DNA of 64,000 nt from Trema orientale (GCA_002914845.1 JXTC01000021.1:173395-237394), one strand, 5' to 3'; shown: positions 48,986 to 62,134, counted from the stretch's first letter. Numbers and translations: made by a program. The notes: generated by a model from the letters alone, not told the origin.

Positions 48986-50579
48986 GGACTTTAGTTTATT
49001 TTTCATCAAAATACTAATCTTGTTACTTTTTTTTGGCAACTAATTTCATTTGACTATTTATTCGTGACTTGACCATGAGATTTTTTTTTTTTTTTTTTGG
49101 GTGAACTTCTAAGATTGGAGTAATACCAATTAGCTACTGGTTCATCTTCGATTACACAAATTTTATTATCGATGTCCATTAAGAAGCTTTACTAATAGCG
49201 CTACAACTAATCCGAAGACTTGAGTCTTTATCTGATCAAATCCATGTTTTATAGTTAAATCATGTTGCTATTGGATTCAATGTGATATGATCATTACAGA
49301 TTCCTGACTATATATAATTTGCTTTTCTGTTTTGTTTCCTTCATCTGGTTTCATTTGTAATTTTGTTTGATTATTTATCCTGTTCTAGAGTCGTACTTAT
49401 GGCTTTTTTTTTTTTTAAAAAAAAGATTTATTTTAAAAATAACACTGACATTGAGTGATTTATATCAAAATTACAGAGGCACATCCTAAATCACAAAATT
49501 TACATCAACACTCTTTAGAGTGAAAAAAATTACGAACATAGCTCCTCTTTTAGTTAAATTTGACTCAAGTTCCCTTTAGACCATTAAACTTTTATCTAAT
49601 CAAATTTTGCTATTAAAACAACACTTAATTGTCTTAACTAAAAGAATAACATAGCTAATAAGAAGTGAAATTTTATAATGATTTTTCATTCTTCTATAGA
49701 CTTGGGGGTTCAGTGTAATAACTTTTGACTTAGGAGTTTCATTGTAAATTTAGTAAAAATCAGGGGTAAGTGTAATTCCATTTTTATCTTTTTTTTTTCT
49801 CCAAGATTGCTCCTTTCTTAGGTGTCCCCCTCCAACCGAAAAATAAATTAAACTAAATTAACAAAGACATCACCTTTCAGTGATTTCGAAGTGAAATCTC
49901 TAGGTCAATGCATTGTCCCAATAGCCAAAGAAAGAAATATTTGAAGCTTTAATTAGCAAAGTCTCGTGCATAAAATATTTGAGAAACACCAGAATGGCAC
50001 ATCTATATATCTATTCACATAAAGCAATTCCAACTAAGAAACACCAAAAGAGATGCACTCATACACCTGACCAAATAGGCCTGCATAATTAACTATGGCT
50101 ATTAAAAAATGGGAGAGTTATAATAATCATTTAAGTAGAAGAATTGAGACAGAGGAGCACAACATTCTTTATAACGATTTTATCTTGACGGTGGAGGATG
50201 TCAACACATTTTATAAGTAGTGGTATTAGACTAATGTATATTATTAATATAAATGCTTCAAAGAATTCGACACTTTCGCCCTTTTTTTTCTTCCACAATC
50301 AGAAGGGTTGACTACCAGCTTACCTAAGAGTAAATCTCAGGTAGTTCAAAACATATTACATTACAGACTCGAGTTTTGCCATAACAATAACGAAAGAGAG
50401 CTTTATTATATGCTGATTTTAACTAAGATGATACAGATTAAAGGGAATGATGCTTTTAGTGTCCAACGTAACAAAGACTACTTTTGTGATTTCATCAAAT
50501 TACTATATTTTACATGAGAAGAATAAGATAAATTGACCATTTGCATAGTTTTGAAGGAGCTGCAGTCCATAAAACATAC

Positions 50580-50663
50580 ATTTAAAGGTGCTTTTGACCC
50601 TGCAAATTCCACCATAACCTCATCATGCTTATGTCTTTGATCATGCTCCCCATGTTCATGACC
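50580..50663 (-). other. Orphan His-rich exon-like block
   Basis: An 84-bp open stretch on the minus strand with a good acceptor (ATATTGTAG before 50663) and donor (AAT|GTATGT after 50580), reading GHEHGEHDQRHK, then HDEVMVEFAGSKAPLN. Phase 0 at both ends. I do not recognise the family and found no partner exons nearby. It could be a fragment of a captured gene or a chance open stretch. Confidence 0.3.
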
Positions 50664-52070
50664 CTACAATATGAAGGAAACAAAATATAATCTCATTAGA
50701 AATAAGCTTCGTAGACAGTAGACTTCTTCCCCAAGGTCTAAGCCAAATAGATAAAAATGGAAAGAATAGATTATAATATGTTAAGCAAAATGTCAAATAG
50801 ATATTTTTATGCCTTAATGCGACTCATCAATGGATAAAGGAGAAGAAGATCAGATTAAAAAGAATAAGTATCAACGAATTGATGAAAGAAACATAATGAT
50901 GAAACACTACACACTTCAGTAGTTCAACAGGATTTTAAATAGTCAAGATCTAGACCTGCCTCCTCATAAACGGAGACGCCAAATAATGTGTGAGACAGAC
51001 GTCCCTTACTATCTCCTGGCTTCTTCTTCTCTTATTTTTATTTTATTTTATTTTATTTGTAGATAAGAAAGGTCTTTCATGTGCTTCGTAGTTGAACACG
51101 CTTTTAATGGATATGCATTCATGTACAAAATTTGCAACAATGCTCAACTACACCGACATTTTGTGTTAACATGTTTATGGATAAACATATTTTGTAAATG
51201 AAAAGGAAAAATTAAATATTATATCTAAAGCAGAAGCAAATAGGGTAGTCTCAACTGCGCCAAAAGTAGTTGTAGATGTAATGGCTGAATACATAAACAA
51301 ATTTTTGTCATGTTTTTGAGATTCATGCTGATCAAAATATTTCCATTTTGCTAAAAAAAAAATTATGAACTATAAGAGACAATAAAAGAACTAATGTGAC
51401 CTTCCCAAGTCGGATATTCCTGCTAAAACCTGGCTGGAGAGACAGTAAATAACAGTTACCATACTAATCCGTGATTTGAAGGCAAATTAGATCATAAAGA
51501 AAACTAGGAATTTTACGTATACATAAGCTTTATCATGGCTGCCGTTTTCTATGACGGTTTTTCTCTCTAGTGATTCTACATTTCAGATGTCACATCATGC
51601 AAAACTAGAAAATTTAACTTCTGAGGGAATTAATCCAAACGGCATAAAGATTGTCTTATTTTATTTGAAGTTGGACCATTTAAGTCCAACTAATACAATC
51701 TAAATCATTCTATGATTGGTCCCACCCAAAATCCAAGACATTAATTTTAGGCCCAAGGTTCTCATGCATCATTAAGGGTGATCCATATTCAGTGGATCTA
51801 GCCTAAGAAAAACGACTAGTTTGCATAAACCAATCCAGACAAGTAAGCAAGCATGGAGGTCAACAAAAAGTTCATATATGTTTGTGTTCTAGAGTCTGTG
51901 AGTACTGTGTTTATACGTGTATGTGTGTGTATATATATATGTTTATATAAACACAGATACAAACACAAACACAAGCACAGGAGGTATATATATGTAAGTG
52001 TATACATTCTTCATAGAGAGAGCTAGAGCACCTTTTTTTGCTGTACAAGGGAGATTTTCATTGCGATTTA

Positions 52071-54951
52071 CTAGACAGAGTTGCTATGTCCTTCAACACT
52101 GTTTCGCAGGAGAGGTGCCTTCTGTGTACTTGATTCTAAACTACTTATCCTAGCATCCTCATCACACCGTGCCTCATTAGCTTTTCCCCACAGTACAGAA
52201 TAAAACCCAGCTACAATTATGATTGCTCCAAGTAACCTGCATCAGATTGTTATGCTGACTAACTTCTTTCTAATCTATACACATGGGAAAAGACGAAAAA
52301 GAAAAAAATACATATTAAAGAAAGATCGCTCTATGCTCAACAGCAGCATCCTCAATCAAAGTAACTACCATGAAAAATAATTTTGAAATATAAAAAAGAT
52401 CAAAGAAGTAGAAACCCAACCTTCCAAGGAAGATAGTATCCCTAGCAAAGATAACACCGGCAGCGAATGCAATGACAACCGCCAAAGGCTTGAACATGGA
52501 TACAAAAACTGGTCCTGTCTTGTGCACGCACCATGCAGATACACTGACTAGGAATGCAGAGCCAAAAACTCCCTGTAACATTTAAGTTTTAAGGAACTTC
52601 ACTTCACTTCTAGAGAGAATTTTAGCAGGGTAAGCATGCTCGAGTTGTATTATCTAATTACCGAGAAAAGAACAGACAAAAACCTTGTTTTAGATTTCAA
52701 GCTCCAAGCACTTAGATCTCTTTCCACAACAAAACAGGACACTGCAGACAGAAGTGCTGAAAAGAAGCAGTAGAAAAAGGCCAGAATCAATTCTGCTGGA
52801 TATCTCTTCAGGATCGATGCCTAAAACAGACAAAGAAACAAAAAAGTTGCAAGTACTGTTATTTTTTCTCACAAATTTCCATACACTACAAGGGTCTTTA
52901 ATTTACAGTTTCCACCTGTATAATAAGCCAAACAGAAGCTAACACAGAATCAGCTGTAAGAAGCAGTCCTCCAAGGACCCAATTAGGCTGTTGCAAGAGT
53001 TCTGTATAAAATAAGTTAGATGATGAGGATGTCAGTAGAAGTGAGGGCCCCTTGTACAGAGTGACAATGAGTGCCCCCGTAATTGAAACTATTGTTCCCA
53101 TGGATTTAGCTAGACTAGTGGAGCTTCTCCAATTTAACTTTTCCATCCTGAAATCACCCAGTTGAATGTAAAAAAGAATCAGGCAAACAGTTGATAGTAT
53201 TAATAGTACAGTATCACTGGTCCATCAGAATCAAAATTGCATTACAAGCATTTTAGCTGATAGAGTAACATACATTCAGGAGAAATACATCAGCGGACAC
53301 ACTCAACGGTTCAATCCTAAGCCAAAATGTGTTACCTCAAACCTAAACTTTTCTTCCTTTCATATATTTTAAATACATCATTCAAATAGTTAAAGAGAAC
53401 ATATATAATATAAGACCATAAGTCTTCTTAATGACCTTGAAGGTCCCTTTGCTTCCACCTGAGCTTGGTGAAATACATTAATAACAGCAACAACCATATT
53501 TGGCTACAGGGGAGTTTTTCCAGGTAGACATAGAGAATCCCAGAGCACTTCAATATGGGACCCTCACGAACCAGACTTCACAGCAATTAAGTGGTCAATG
53601 GAGTTCAGCTCCTGTACAGAGACTATGCACCTAAAAATTTCACTCTTTCACTAGTGTCAAAGAATTAAAATGAACATTGTTTAGTGTATACAATTGTCAT
53701 GTTCGTGTGGTAATAGGAATGAGATCAAAGGTTTGTAAAAGAGAAGGGAGAAAACCAACCATAATGCTTGTTTTCCTGGAATCACTTGAGGTTGAGGAAA
53801 TCTGAGATCAATAAAAAGGGACAACACAATCTAACAGAAAACTTCTATTTCTCTATTTCTCTCTCTAAAATTCCGCTGTTTCTCTTTTCTCTGTTCTCCT
53901 CTAGTTACCACATTGAAACTTCTATTTTCAAATTCTTTTTGGAACAAAAATAGCACTTGCCTGAATATTCCAAGGAGAAGAACTTGGCGCATTTTGATTC
54001 AATACTAAGCCATGTGAATTGCACACTCACTCCACTTGTGCTTTTGGTTAATTAGGCTTAAACTTATTAGTATCAACAGAAGGAGTTAGTAATTATCAAA
54101 TTTTAGAAAACAGAAACGAAAAATGGCCACATTTCGCTCTCCTCCCTAACATTTTTCAGGCAAAGTTGATTAACAAGGACAAAAAGAACACAAAATTGAT
54201 GCACATGAAAGAACTTTTGGTCTTAATTCAAGCTCAAAATGCTGATGAATAGGAGGAAACAATAACATTCCTATCCCAAGTACACAACACAAATCATGAG
54301 TAAGGGAAAATGATACCATCAAGAAAATGAAGACAGATAACCATAAAGGGCTACGATATAAGTGAGATCAGAGAGAGATTTATTACCTGAGAGTAACCGC
54401 AAGTATGTAGGTAAAACCTGGACTAAGGTTGAGCATTGCAGTGCCAAGCGTGGGAGAGCTATAACTAATTCCAGCATTCCCAAGAAACTGAATAAGAAAA
54501 CTGAAAGTGAAAAAAGAAATAAGACCCATCAAATAAACAAAAGCACCTAACTTAAAACCGAAAACAAACCCAGATTTTAAGTTTGAATTTTCGATGTGAC
54601 AGTTCTTAATGCAATTTGAAATATACCCAAGTAGACCGAGCAAGAAGAACCCACCAAGGATTGAAAAAGTAAGCGGAGGACGGTGTGATCTGCCCAGAAG
54701 ATGAGAAAGCAAAGTGGGTAAGCTTTGATTCTTATAAGAAAATCAGAATGAGAGAAATACAAGTACAAGTACCTGTAGAAGATGAAAGAAGAAGGGAGGA
54801 GTATGAGAGAGGCGAGAGCGTTGGTGTAGAAGATGAAGACAAGGTTGTTTATTCCATCAGATAAGGCGGCTTTACTGGCAGTCATTAACCCAACTTGGGC
54901 GCACTCCGCCATAACCATCCCTACTGTTGGCAACACTGGAAACCTAGTCAT
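52071..54951 (-). CDS. WAT1-related EamA transporter B
   Basis: Second WAT1/UMAMIT-type ten-helix transporter. Exons (high to low): 54773-54951, 54627-54689, 54387-54500, 52916-53147, 52662-52820, 52421-52572, 52071-52236, all GT-AG with the same phases as gene A, give 354 aa. Landmarks: LPTVGMVMAECAQVGLMT (helix 1), RPPLTFSILGGFFLLGLLG, GISYSSPTLGTAMLNLSPGF, NWRSSTSLAKSMGT, NWVLGGLLLTADSVLASVW, VERDLSAWSLKS and TGPVFVSMFKPL. No frame defect. It is clearly the tandem sister of gene C: the proteins are near-parallel exon by exon and intron 3 shares sequence. Membrane transporter, substrate unknown. Confidence 0.93.
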
Positions 54952-55508
54952 TACTCACTGCTATTCGCTTCACCTCTTCAATGGCTCCACAGCTTATTAA
55001 ACCTCACTCTACTGTATCAAACAGGCTAACACATCTGCTTCACAAAGAGCACCATCATAATAGGGATGAACTTGGACAAATATCTTATATGAACGACAAA
55101 CAGTCCTCTTGTATTAATATTATTATTATTATTATTATTTAGAGCAATGCTATAAAGCGGCACCAGTGGTGCTGGCACCATAATACATGTCTGTCTATTA
55201 TTGGATGATTTAATTAAAAAATTAGGTTCCACGTGGACCTTACTTGAATTATAATTATGATTAACTAATGACAGATTAACACGTCATTGTGGTATTGAGC
55301 ACCACTGGTGCCCATAGTATTATTCTATTATTTAAGAATCTACTCAACTTGCATGCTTAGAATAATTAGTATTTGCTCTGCCCAAGTTGCATGCTTAAAA
55401 GGGCATCCGGGGCATGGGAATCGGAATCTGAAATCTGACTTCAGATTCCCATGTTTCTTATTAGTAGTTTTGGCTTTTTTTTCAAATCAGAAAACTGAGA
55501 CGACGGAG

Positions 55509-55650
55509 CATTTTTTATACTATTCGAATCTTATTCTATAAATATAAAAACAGTTTTCGTATAAAAGATTGATAAGAATTATTTTATTCAATCAATAAAT
55601 TGCTTCTAAATTTATAGAATAAAATACGAATCTTATACCAAAAGCATATT
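55509..55650. mobile_element. Tourist-like foldback MITE, copy C (degenerate)
   Basis: Inverted repeat with 'atactattcgaatcttattc' on the left and the complement of 'gaataaaatacgaatcttat' on the right, like the core of copies A and B but with mutated ends. No target duplication could be read. Confidence 0.65.
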
Positions 55651-56139
55651 TTATATTTACTTTCTCAATCCAATTGGTATTCCTTGATAAATAAAATTAT
55701 TTGTTTGATTATGCATAAGAAGATAATAATTGTATTAATACGATATAAATACCTTAATTATTATTTTTTGTAATCATAGTTATGTATAATAATATAAAAA
55801 CAAAAATATTATTGTTGTAAAATTTAAAAAATAGTTTTACAAAATAAGAAAGAATTATGAAGTTTTAGAAATTAATTAGAAAATTGAATTGTCTACTTAA
55901 CAAATATAAGGTCATTTCAAAAAAACAAAAAAGGAAAAAAATCCATCTTAATACGTTGATATCAACTTACATTTTATAAATTAACACAATGGTGATTTTC
56001 AGTTTTACATCAAACATCATTAAAACCAATTATTAAAAAATTACAGAATATAATATTATGATACTCTGTTTTTCAACTCCTATATTTGACCAAAAACGTT
56101 AAAACTCTCTGGTTTCTCTGGATGTTTGAGATCCCAAAT

Positions 56140-56300
56140 TTCTCTGCCAGGCTTTTATGCTTCCATGTTTTCTGCCTTCTAGGATGGCCCTAATCCTGTA
56201 GTTTTTTATGTCAAAGTTTGTGATGGCCTTGAAGCCCTTCAACTTAATACTTGCAATGTCAAAAGCTATTGTTGCTTCCTCTTCGGTCTCTGTTTGTTCA
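56140..56300 (-). pseudogene. AP2-domain exon fragment
   Basis: The minus strand encodes TETEEEATIAFDIASIKLKG, then FKAITNFDIKNYRIRAILEG. This matches the second half of an AP2 DNA-binding domain of the AINTEGUMENTA/AIL type (EEEAA.AYDIAAIK..G..AVTNFD...Y). There is an acceptor-like ACAAACAG just before it. No first half of the domain, no second AP2 repeat and no other exons were found, so this is a captured or decayed gene piece between two WAT1-like genes. Confidence 0.65.
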
Positions 56301-57086
56301 CAAAGAAAATAAAGCATTTAAATCATCAGATTATTTTGACAAATTGAAAAATTTCATGTCATCCAAATACATTATCTTTTAACCCCAGCTTAGGAGTTAG
56401 GAGGAACTGCTTATTGGGACTTGAACCTTCATTCTGCTCTACACTAATTTAGCCAATAATTAGACTATGAAGTCAGTAACGATAACTGAATTGAAAACCC
56501 AATTAGCTTAAGCTCTTGTTCTCTATCCTAAATCCGAATTAGAAGTGCAAAAGGGTTTTAAACACTTCAATAAAAATAAACTTAAAATCAATAAAATAGG
56601 GTGTAGCCAAAAGTGAGTTATGAAAATCTAAACAACATTGAGAAGCAAGGATAAGGGAATTCGGTCTTTCTCGTTTTCCTTTGTTTTTCCTCAAGAATCA
56701 CGCGTCTACTGTCCATTGCAGTCCTCTAAAAACCGGACCATTTCAGTCTAACTAATGTTATGCTAACTCAGTCAATGTTTGGATCCAACCAAAGTTTAAC
56801 ACACTGCTCTTAGGCCCGGGTTTTTCATAAACGTGATTAAGGGTGATTCATATTCAATGGACCTGACCTAGAGTAAACTACGTTACATCGTCCCATCCAG
56901 ATTTTAAAGTATGGAGAATATACGTAAGCAAGAAATTTCTATATGTCTGTTTGCAATATAAACATGTTTGTGTGTGTATGTGCGTGTTTATATGTATGTG
57001 CACACTGTCAGATTAGAGTCATATTTATTTACGTGTACACAGAGAGAGCTAGAGCACTTTTTTTATGCTTCGCAATACATACTGAT

Positions 57087-59675
57087 CTAGTGGACAGAAC
57101 TGCTATTTTCTTCACCACTGTCTAGGAGAGGTGCCTTCTGTATACTTGATTCTGAGCTTGTTGTCGTTGCATCCTCGTCAATTTGTGACTCTTTGGCTTT
57201 TCCCCACATTACAGAATAAAACCCAGCGACAATTATGATTGATCCAAGCAACCTGTACATTATGCTGGCCATTTAATCTTTCTTTTCTACATAGGAAAAG
57301 AGAAAAAGAAAAAGTACAAATAAAGAAAGATCTATCTCTGCTCAACAGTATGCTCAATCAAATAAGCTATCCCAACAGAGATCTTTTTTTTTTTTTTTTT
57401 GACATGAAGAATATCAAATAGGTGAAAACCCAACCTTCCAAGGAAGAAAGTATCCCAAAAGAAGACAACACCAGCAGCAAATGCAATGACAATCCCCAAA
57501 GGCTTGAACATTGATACAAAAACGGGCCCTGTTTTGTGCAAGCACCATGTAGATAGACTAACTTGGAATGCAGAACCAAAAACTCCCTGTGACATTAAGT
57601 TTTTCAGCAGTTTTTCAACACTACCAGAGAGCGCTTTAGCAGGTTAAGCACGCTTGCGTGATATTATCTAATTACCGAGTATAGAACAGCCCAGAACCTC
57701 AGTTTGGATTTCAAACTCCATGCGCTTAAGTCTCTTTCCACAATCAAACAGAATACTGCGGACAGAACAGCCACAAAGAAGCAGTAGAAGAAAACCAGAA
57801 TCAATTCTGCTGGGTATCTCTTGATGATCAATGCCTGAAACCGAAAAAATCAAATATAAAGTAAGTACTGTCACCTTAAGTCACAAGGATCTATATTTAC
57901 AGATTTCACCTGTACAATAACCCAAGCAGAAGTCACGACACAATCAGCTGTAAGGAGCAATCCTCCAAGAACCCAGTTAGATGATGAGGATGCCATCAAA
58001 AGTGAGGGCCCCTTGTAGAGACTAACAATGAAAGCCCCTAAAATCGAAATTATCGTTCCAATTGATTTAGCTAGAGTAGTGGAGCTTCTCCAATTGAAGG
58101 TTTCCATCCTGAGACATCAGTTGAATGTATTAAACATCGGTTAAAAATTTCTTTCGTTTGTTCTTTAAAAGAGAGAATATCAGGTAACCGTTAAAACTAA
58201 TATATAGTACAATATCAATGGTTTCAAAATTGCAAAAGTAGTTTTCAGCAATAGAGTACCCACCGTATTTATGGTTCCTACATTACATTTGAATACATAT
58301 ATATAGTGATCTGTCTAACATATCACTATTATTATTAAAAGAAAACATACCATGTAACGCCTCAAGTCCCACATTGGGGATGCTCTGGAAAGATCATGCA
58401 TATTTAAGTGATTGTCCGTGAGCTCAAAAGTACTTTCAACGTTGCACTTTTGGGTGAGGCTCAGTGATGTTACAATTGCTATTCAAAGCCGATCCATTTC
58501 ATACCTGTGTGGGCCTTGGAAGGCGGTTATGGGCCGGAATCATGGTAAATATGGACCCCGCTTATAAGAGTTATATGGATGGGCTGGATTCGTTGTAAAT
58601 ATGGACTCCGCCTATAAGGGTTACATGGTGGCTGTTGAATGTCTACCCCTTGAATGTAGACTCCTAGTGTCCCTAACAAGGATACTAGGTCCTTAACCCA
58701 TAAGGAAGCCCACATCGTCCTATTGACCTCGAAGGTCTACTTTTGTCCACTTGAGCTTGCTGAAATACTTTAGTAACAGCAAGACCATATTTGGCTACTT
58801 GTGGAACTTTTGCACTTAGACAAACAGAGTACAAAAGCACTTCAAACTGAGACCCTCAGGTACCGAACTCTACAGCAACTAAGTGGTCACTGGAGTTCAG
58901 CTCCTGTACAGAGACTTGCAACCAGAAAATTGCACTCTTCAACTAGAATCGAACTTTTGCACTTAGACAAACAGAGTACAAAAGCACTTCAAACTGAGAC
59001 CCTCAGGTACCGAACTCTACAGCAACTAAGTGGTCACTGGAGTTCAGCTCCTTTACAGAGACTTGCAACTAGAAAATTGCACTCTTCAACTAGAATCAAA
59101 CAATAAAAAGAAATATGGCATAATGTATGTGAGACGATTGTTTCGAAAAATGAGGAGGAGTTCAAGAAAAGTGCTTGATTTCCAGAATCACCTGAGAAAA
59201 ACTAACCCAGGTGGTAACCATCAAATTTTGGAGGACAGAAATGGGCACAACTCACTTTCCCTTAGTTATTTTTCGGCAAACTCAATTTACAAGGATAAAC
59301 AGGGAAAAAAAAATGGATAAGAAGAAAGAACATTTAATCTGAACTCAAGCTCAAAGCAGTCTTATCCCAAATAGACAACTATAAATCGCTAATGGACCTT
59401 CTTTTCCTCAAATTAAATTCACTTGCATTGTCATATATCTATCATAAGCAAGCTAAAACGATACCTCAAAGAAAACAAAGATATGTAACAATAAAGGGTT
59501 ATCATATAAGTGAGACTAAGAGAGGAGCATAACCTTAGAGTAACCGCAAGTATGTATGTAAAACCCGGAACAAGGTTGAGCATTGCAGTGCCGAGAGTGG
59601 GAGAACTTAAATTAATCCCAGCATACCCAAAGAACTGAGCAAGGAAACTGCAAAAACAAATATATATATATATAT

Positions 59676-59752
<77 letters not shown>

Positions 59753-60242
59753 CCTCTATCAAATAAACAAAAGCATCTAACTTGAAACCAAAAACAAACC
59801 CAAATCTCAAAGTTTGAAATTTCTATGTAACGGTGCTTGATGAAATCTAAAACATACCCAAGTAGACCAAGCGAGAAGAACCCACCAAGGATTGGTAAAG
59901 TAAGTGGAGGACGCTCTGATCTGCCGAGAAGATGGAAAAGCGAAGTGGGCATTGATTCTTATACGTATCTATGTCTGTGAATTTTAGTTTAATAACGAAA
60001 AATAAGAGTGAGAGTGGAAGAGGGGGTGTTATGAATGATTACCTATGGAAGAGCAAAGAAGAAGGGAGGAGTATGAGAGCGGCAAGAGCGTTGGAGTAGA
60101 AGATGAAGACAAGGTTGCTCATTCCATCAGACATGGCGGCTTTACTGAATATCATTAGCCCAACTTGGGCACACTCCGCCATAACCATCCCCACTGTTGG
60201 CAGCACTGGAAACTTACCCATCACTGCTTTTGACCTCTTCAA
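57087..60242 (-). CDS. WAT1-related EamA transporter C
   Basis: Third WAT1/UMAMIT-type transporter. Exons (high to low): 60043-60242, 59858-59920, 59534-59647, 57910-58108, 57676-57834, 57435-57586, 57087-57252, all GT-AG and in phase, give 350 aa from the Met at 60242. A Met at 60221 (MGKFPVLPTVG) aligns better with gene B and is an equally good start. Landmarks: VMAECAQVGLMIF, RPPLTLPILGGFF, GINLSSPTLGTAMLNL, NWRSSTTLAKSIGT, WVLGGLLLTADCVVTSAW, VERDLSAWSLKSKL, TGPVFVSMFKPLGIV. Exon 4 is 33 bp shorter than in gene B because it lacks the NLFYTELLQQP loop. Intron 2 contains a long (AT)n and intron 3 a large insertion plus a 147-bp tandem duplication. No coding defect. Confidence 0.93.
58348..58725. 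mobile_element. Insertion in WAT1-like C intron 3, LTR-like
   Basis: Starts around TGTAACGCCTCAAGTCCCAC and is absent from the matching place in intron 3 of gene B, where 'tgaccttgaaggtccc' follows directly. It contains an imperfect repeat 'gtaaatatggacYccgc.tataagRgttaYatgg' (58542-58628). The 'gtcccacattgg' phrase is common at plant LTR ends, but no TG...CA pair with a clear target duplication was found. Class uncertain. Confidence 0.5.
58804..59097. repeat. 147-bp tandem duplication in WAT1-like C intron 3
   Basis: Units 58804-58950 and 58951-59097 begin 'gaacttttgcacttagacaa' and differ at only a few bases. The single ancestral unit is visible in gene B intron 3 at about 53510-53655. It makes a repeated, spurious 101-aa open frame. 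Confidence 0.92.
59660..59749. repeat. (AT)n microsatellite in WAT1-like C intron 2
   Basis: About 85-90 bp of TA repeats with one ACACACA interruption near 59676. Creates artefactual Ile-Tyr open frames. Confidence 0.95.
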
Positions 60243-61180
60243 TGGCTGGCTGGCTGGCTTTGAACTTTGCCTCGTCCCGGTTTGGCTGATTAGCTTAAAT
60301 CACACAAAGCTAGAGCGGTGTGGCAGGAATGGCTTCAGGAAAAGCTCAACCTCCCCAGAGGTCAACTGAAACAGTCGCACATCGAGGCCAGAATGTGGCC
60401 AATAATATATGTTTCGGCCAATGACATTGAACGTAAACAGCAGCGTTACATTGAGAGCAACGACGTCGTAAGGGAAACCCAATACTATGATCTGGAAGAA
60501 ACGACGTTCGTCCCTAGCAAACTGACACGAGACAAAACGACAAAAACCTTATAAACGACAATTAAATGGAAAAGGACAATCTTATGGAAACACGACATAA
60601 AACTAAAAATAACGACAATAAGTTGTAGAAACGACAATAAATCTGTGAAGCACTGATGAAACGACAGACGTGGTCACACGACATCAAGCCAAATAAAAAA
60701 ATCAGACATAAAACGACATAAAACTACATAAACGACAACAACTAATAAAAACGCCAATAAATCTGGGAAGCAAATGAGAAACGACATACATGGTCAAACG
60801 ACATGAAACCAAACAAAAACAATATTGGTTACCCTTATTTTTAGCCATTGAGAAATAATCTAAATTTGATTTTCGTCTATTAACTTCTAAATAAAAATTT
60901 CTTGCATTTAGTCCCTAAATTATGTTTTTGTCTAGTTTAGTTCATGAATATTCAAATGTATCATATTCTCCCAAGAATTGAATATATTTTTTCGCCTTAA
61001 TTTTGGTCCTTGATCTCATTTTGAACATGCTCATTATAAGCATAAGATTATTATTATTATTAATATTATTATTATTATTATTATTAATACTACTACTAAT
61101 AAGAGACTAAGTTGAGATGACAAAATAATTCCGAGACTAAATTTAGAACATTTCAATTTTTCAAAAGTCAATTACTAAAA
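60243..61180. other. AAACGACA-dense stretch, no gene
   Basis: After the WAT1-like C start, no gene is seen. From about 60470 to 60820 the octamer-like word AAACGACA (or ACGACA) recurs roughly a dozen times at irregular spacing. 60840-61180 is AT-rich with an ATT microsatellite at about 61047-61087. Confidence 0.6.
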
Positions 61181-62134
61181 TGTGATTTACATTATTATTC
61201 ATGTGATAGAAAAAGATAAACTCAAACGAAAAGTTGATAACAAACCCATAAAGCAATTGATAAACGACAATAACATGGTGAAACGATACAAATTATAGAA
61301 ATGACAAAGGCTTGTAAAACGAGAATACTCCAAAAATGACAAAGCACCAAAACGACAAACAACTTGTAAAGAAAAATTAGACAATAAGAAACAAAAAAAT
61401 CTTTGTACAACTAAGTCAATTCATAAAATGGCAAAACTTCAAAACAAAATTTGCACATAAGCTAAAAGCATGAAACGATGACAAAAAAATAAAAAAAAAA
61501 CAAAAATACATGAGAGACTAACTGAAATTATGATAATTGCCATGGTAAACCGACAACAAAAACCTTCAATGCAACAGAAAAAACGACAACAATATGGCAC
61601 TTCAACGACGTCAATATAAATAAAGGACCGAAAAAAAAGAGCAAAGACACAATACGAGGACAATACACAGCAAAAAGCCAAGAAAGCTACGGTAAAACGA
61701 CAAAAAAAATATTGTAAAATGTCATTGAAAGGAAAACGACACCAAACCTACTTAGAAAACCTAGAACAATATGATAAAATGCCAGAATGTATAAATTCCA
61801 AAATGACAAACACTGAAAATTGACAAAAAAAAAAAGGGTAAAAATGTGATTTATATTATTATTCATGTGATAGGAAAAGATAAACTCAAACGAAAAGTTG
61901 ATAACAAACCTATAAAGCAATTGATAAATGACAACAATATGGTTAAACGACACAAATTATAGACATGACAAAGGCTTATAAAATGAGAGTACTCCAAAAA
62001 TGATAAAGTACCAAAATAACAAACAACCTGTAAAGAAAAATTAGATAATAAGAAACAAAAAAAACCTTTGTACAACCAAGTCAATTCATAAAATGATAAA
62101 ACTTCAAAATGAAATTTGCACATAAATTAAAAGA

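Larger units (their letters stand above)
47649..52070. other. Intergenic between WAT1-like A and B
   Basis: Holds a compound (AT)n(GT)n microsatellite at 47921-47968, an (AT)n at about 48331-48345, a degenerate SINE at 48817-48985 and an orphan exon-like block at 50580-50663. The rest shows no gene. Confidence 0.6.
54952..57086. other. Intergenic between WAT1-like B and C
   Basis: Contains an ATT-rich run at 55120-55140, the degenerate Tourist-like MITE copy C and an AP2-domain fragment. Otherwise nothing recognised. The block upstream of the gene C stop (about 56780-57090) resembles the 3' flank of gene B (about 51700-52070), as expected of a tandem duplication. Confidence 0.6.

Noticed and set aside
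58801..59106. 101-aa open frame with an internal 49-residue repeat
   Set aside because: Produced by the 147-bp tandem duplication inside an intron. No homology and on the opposite strand to the gene.
59431..59952. 173-aa open frame on the - strand
   Set aside because: Reads through WAT1-like C exon 2, intron 2 with its AT repeat, and exon 3. Only the exon parts are protein-coding.
60470..60830. CRISPR-like spaced repeats (AAACGACA)
   Set aside because: Repeat word too short, spacing irregular, plant nuclear context. Not a CRISPR array.
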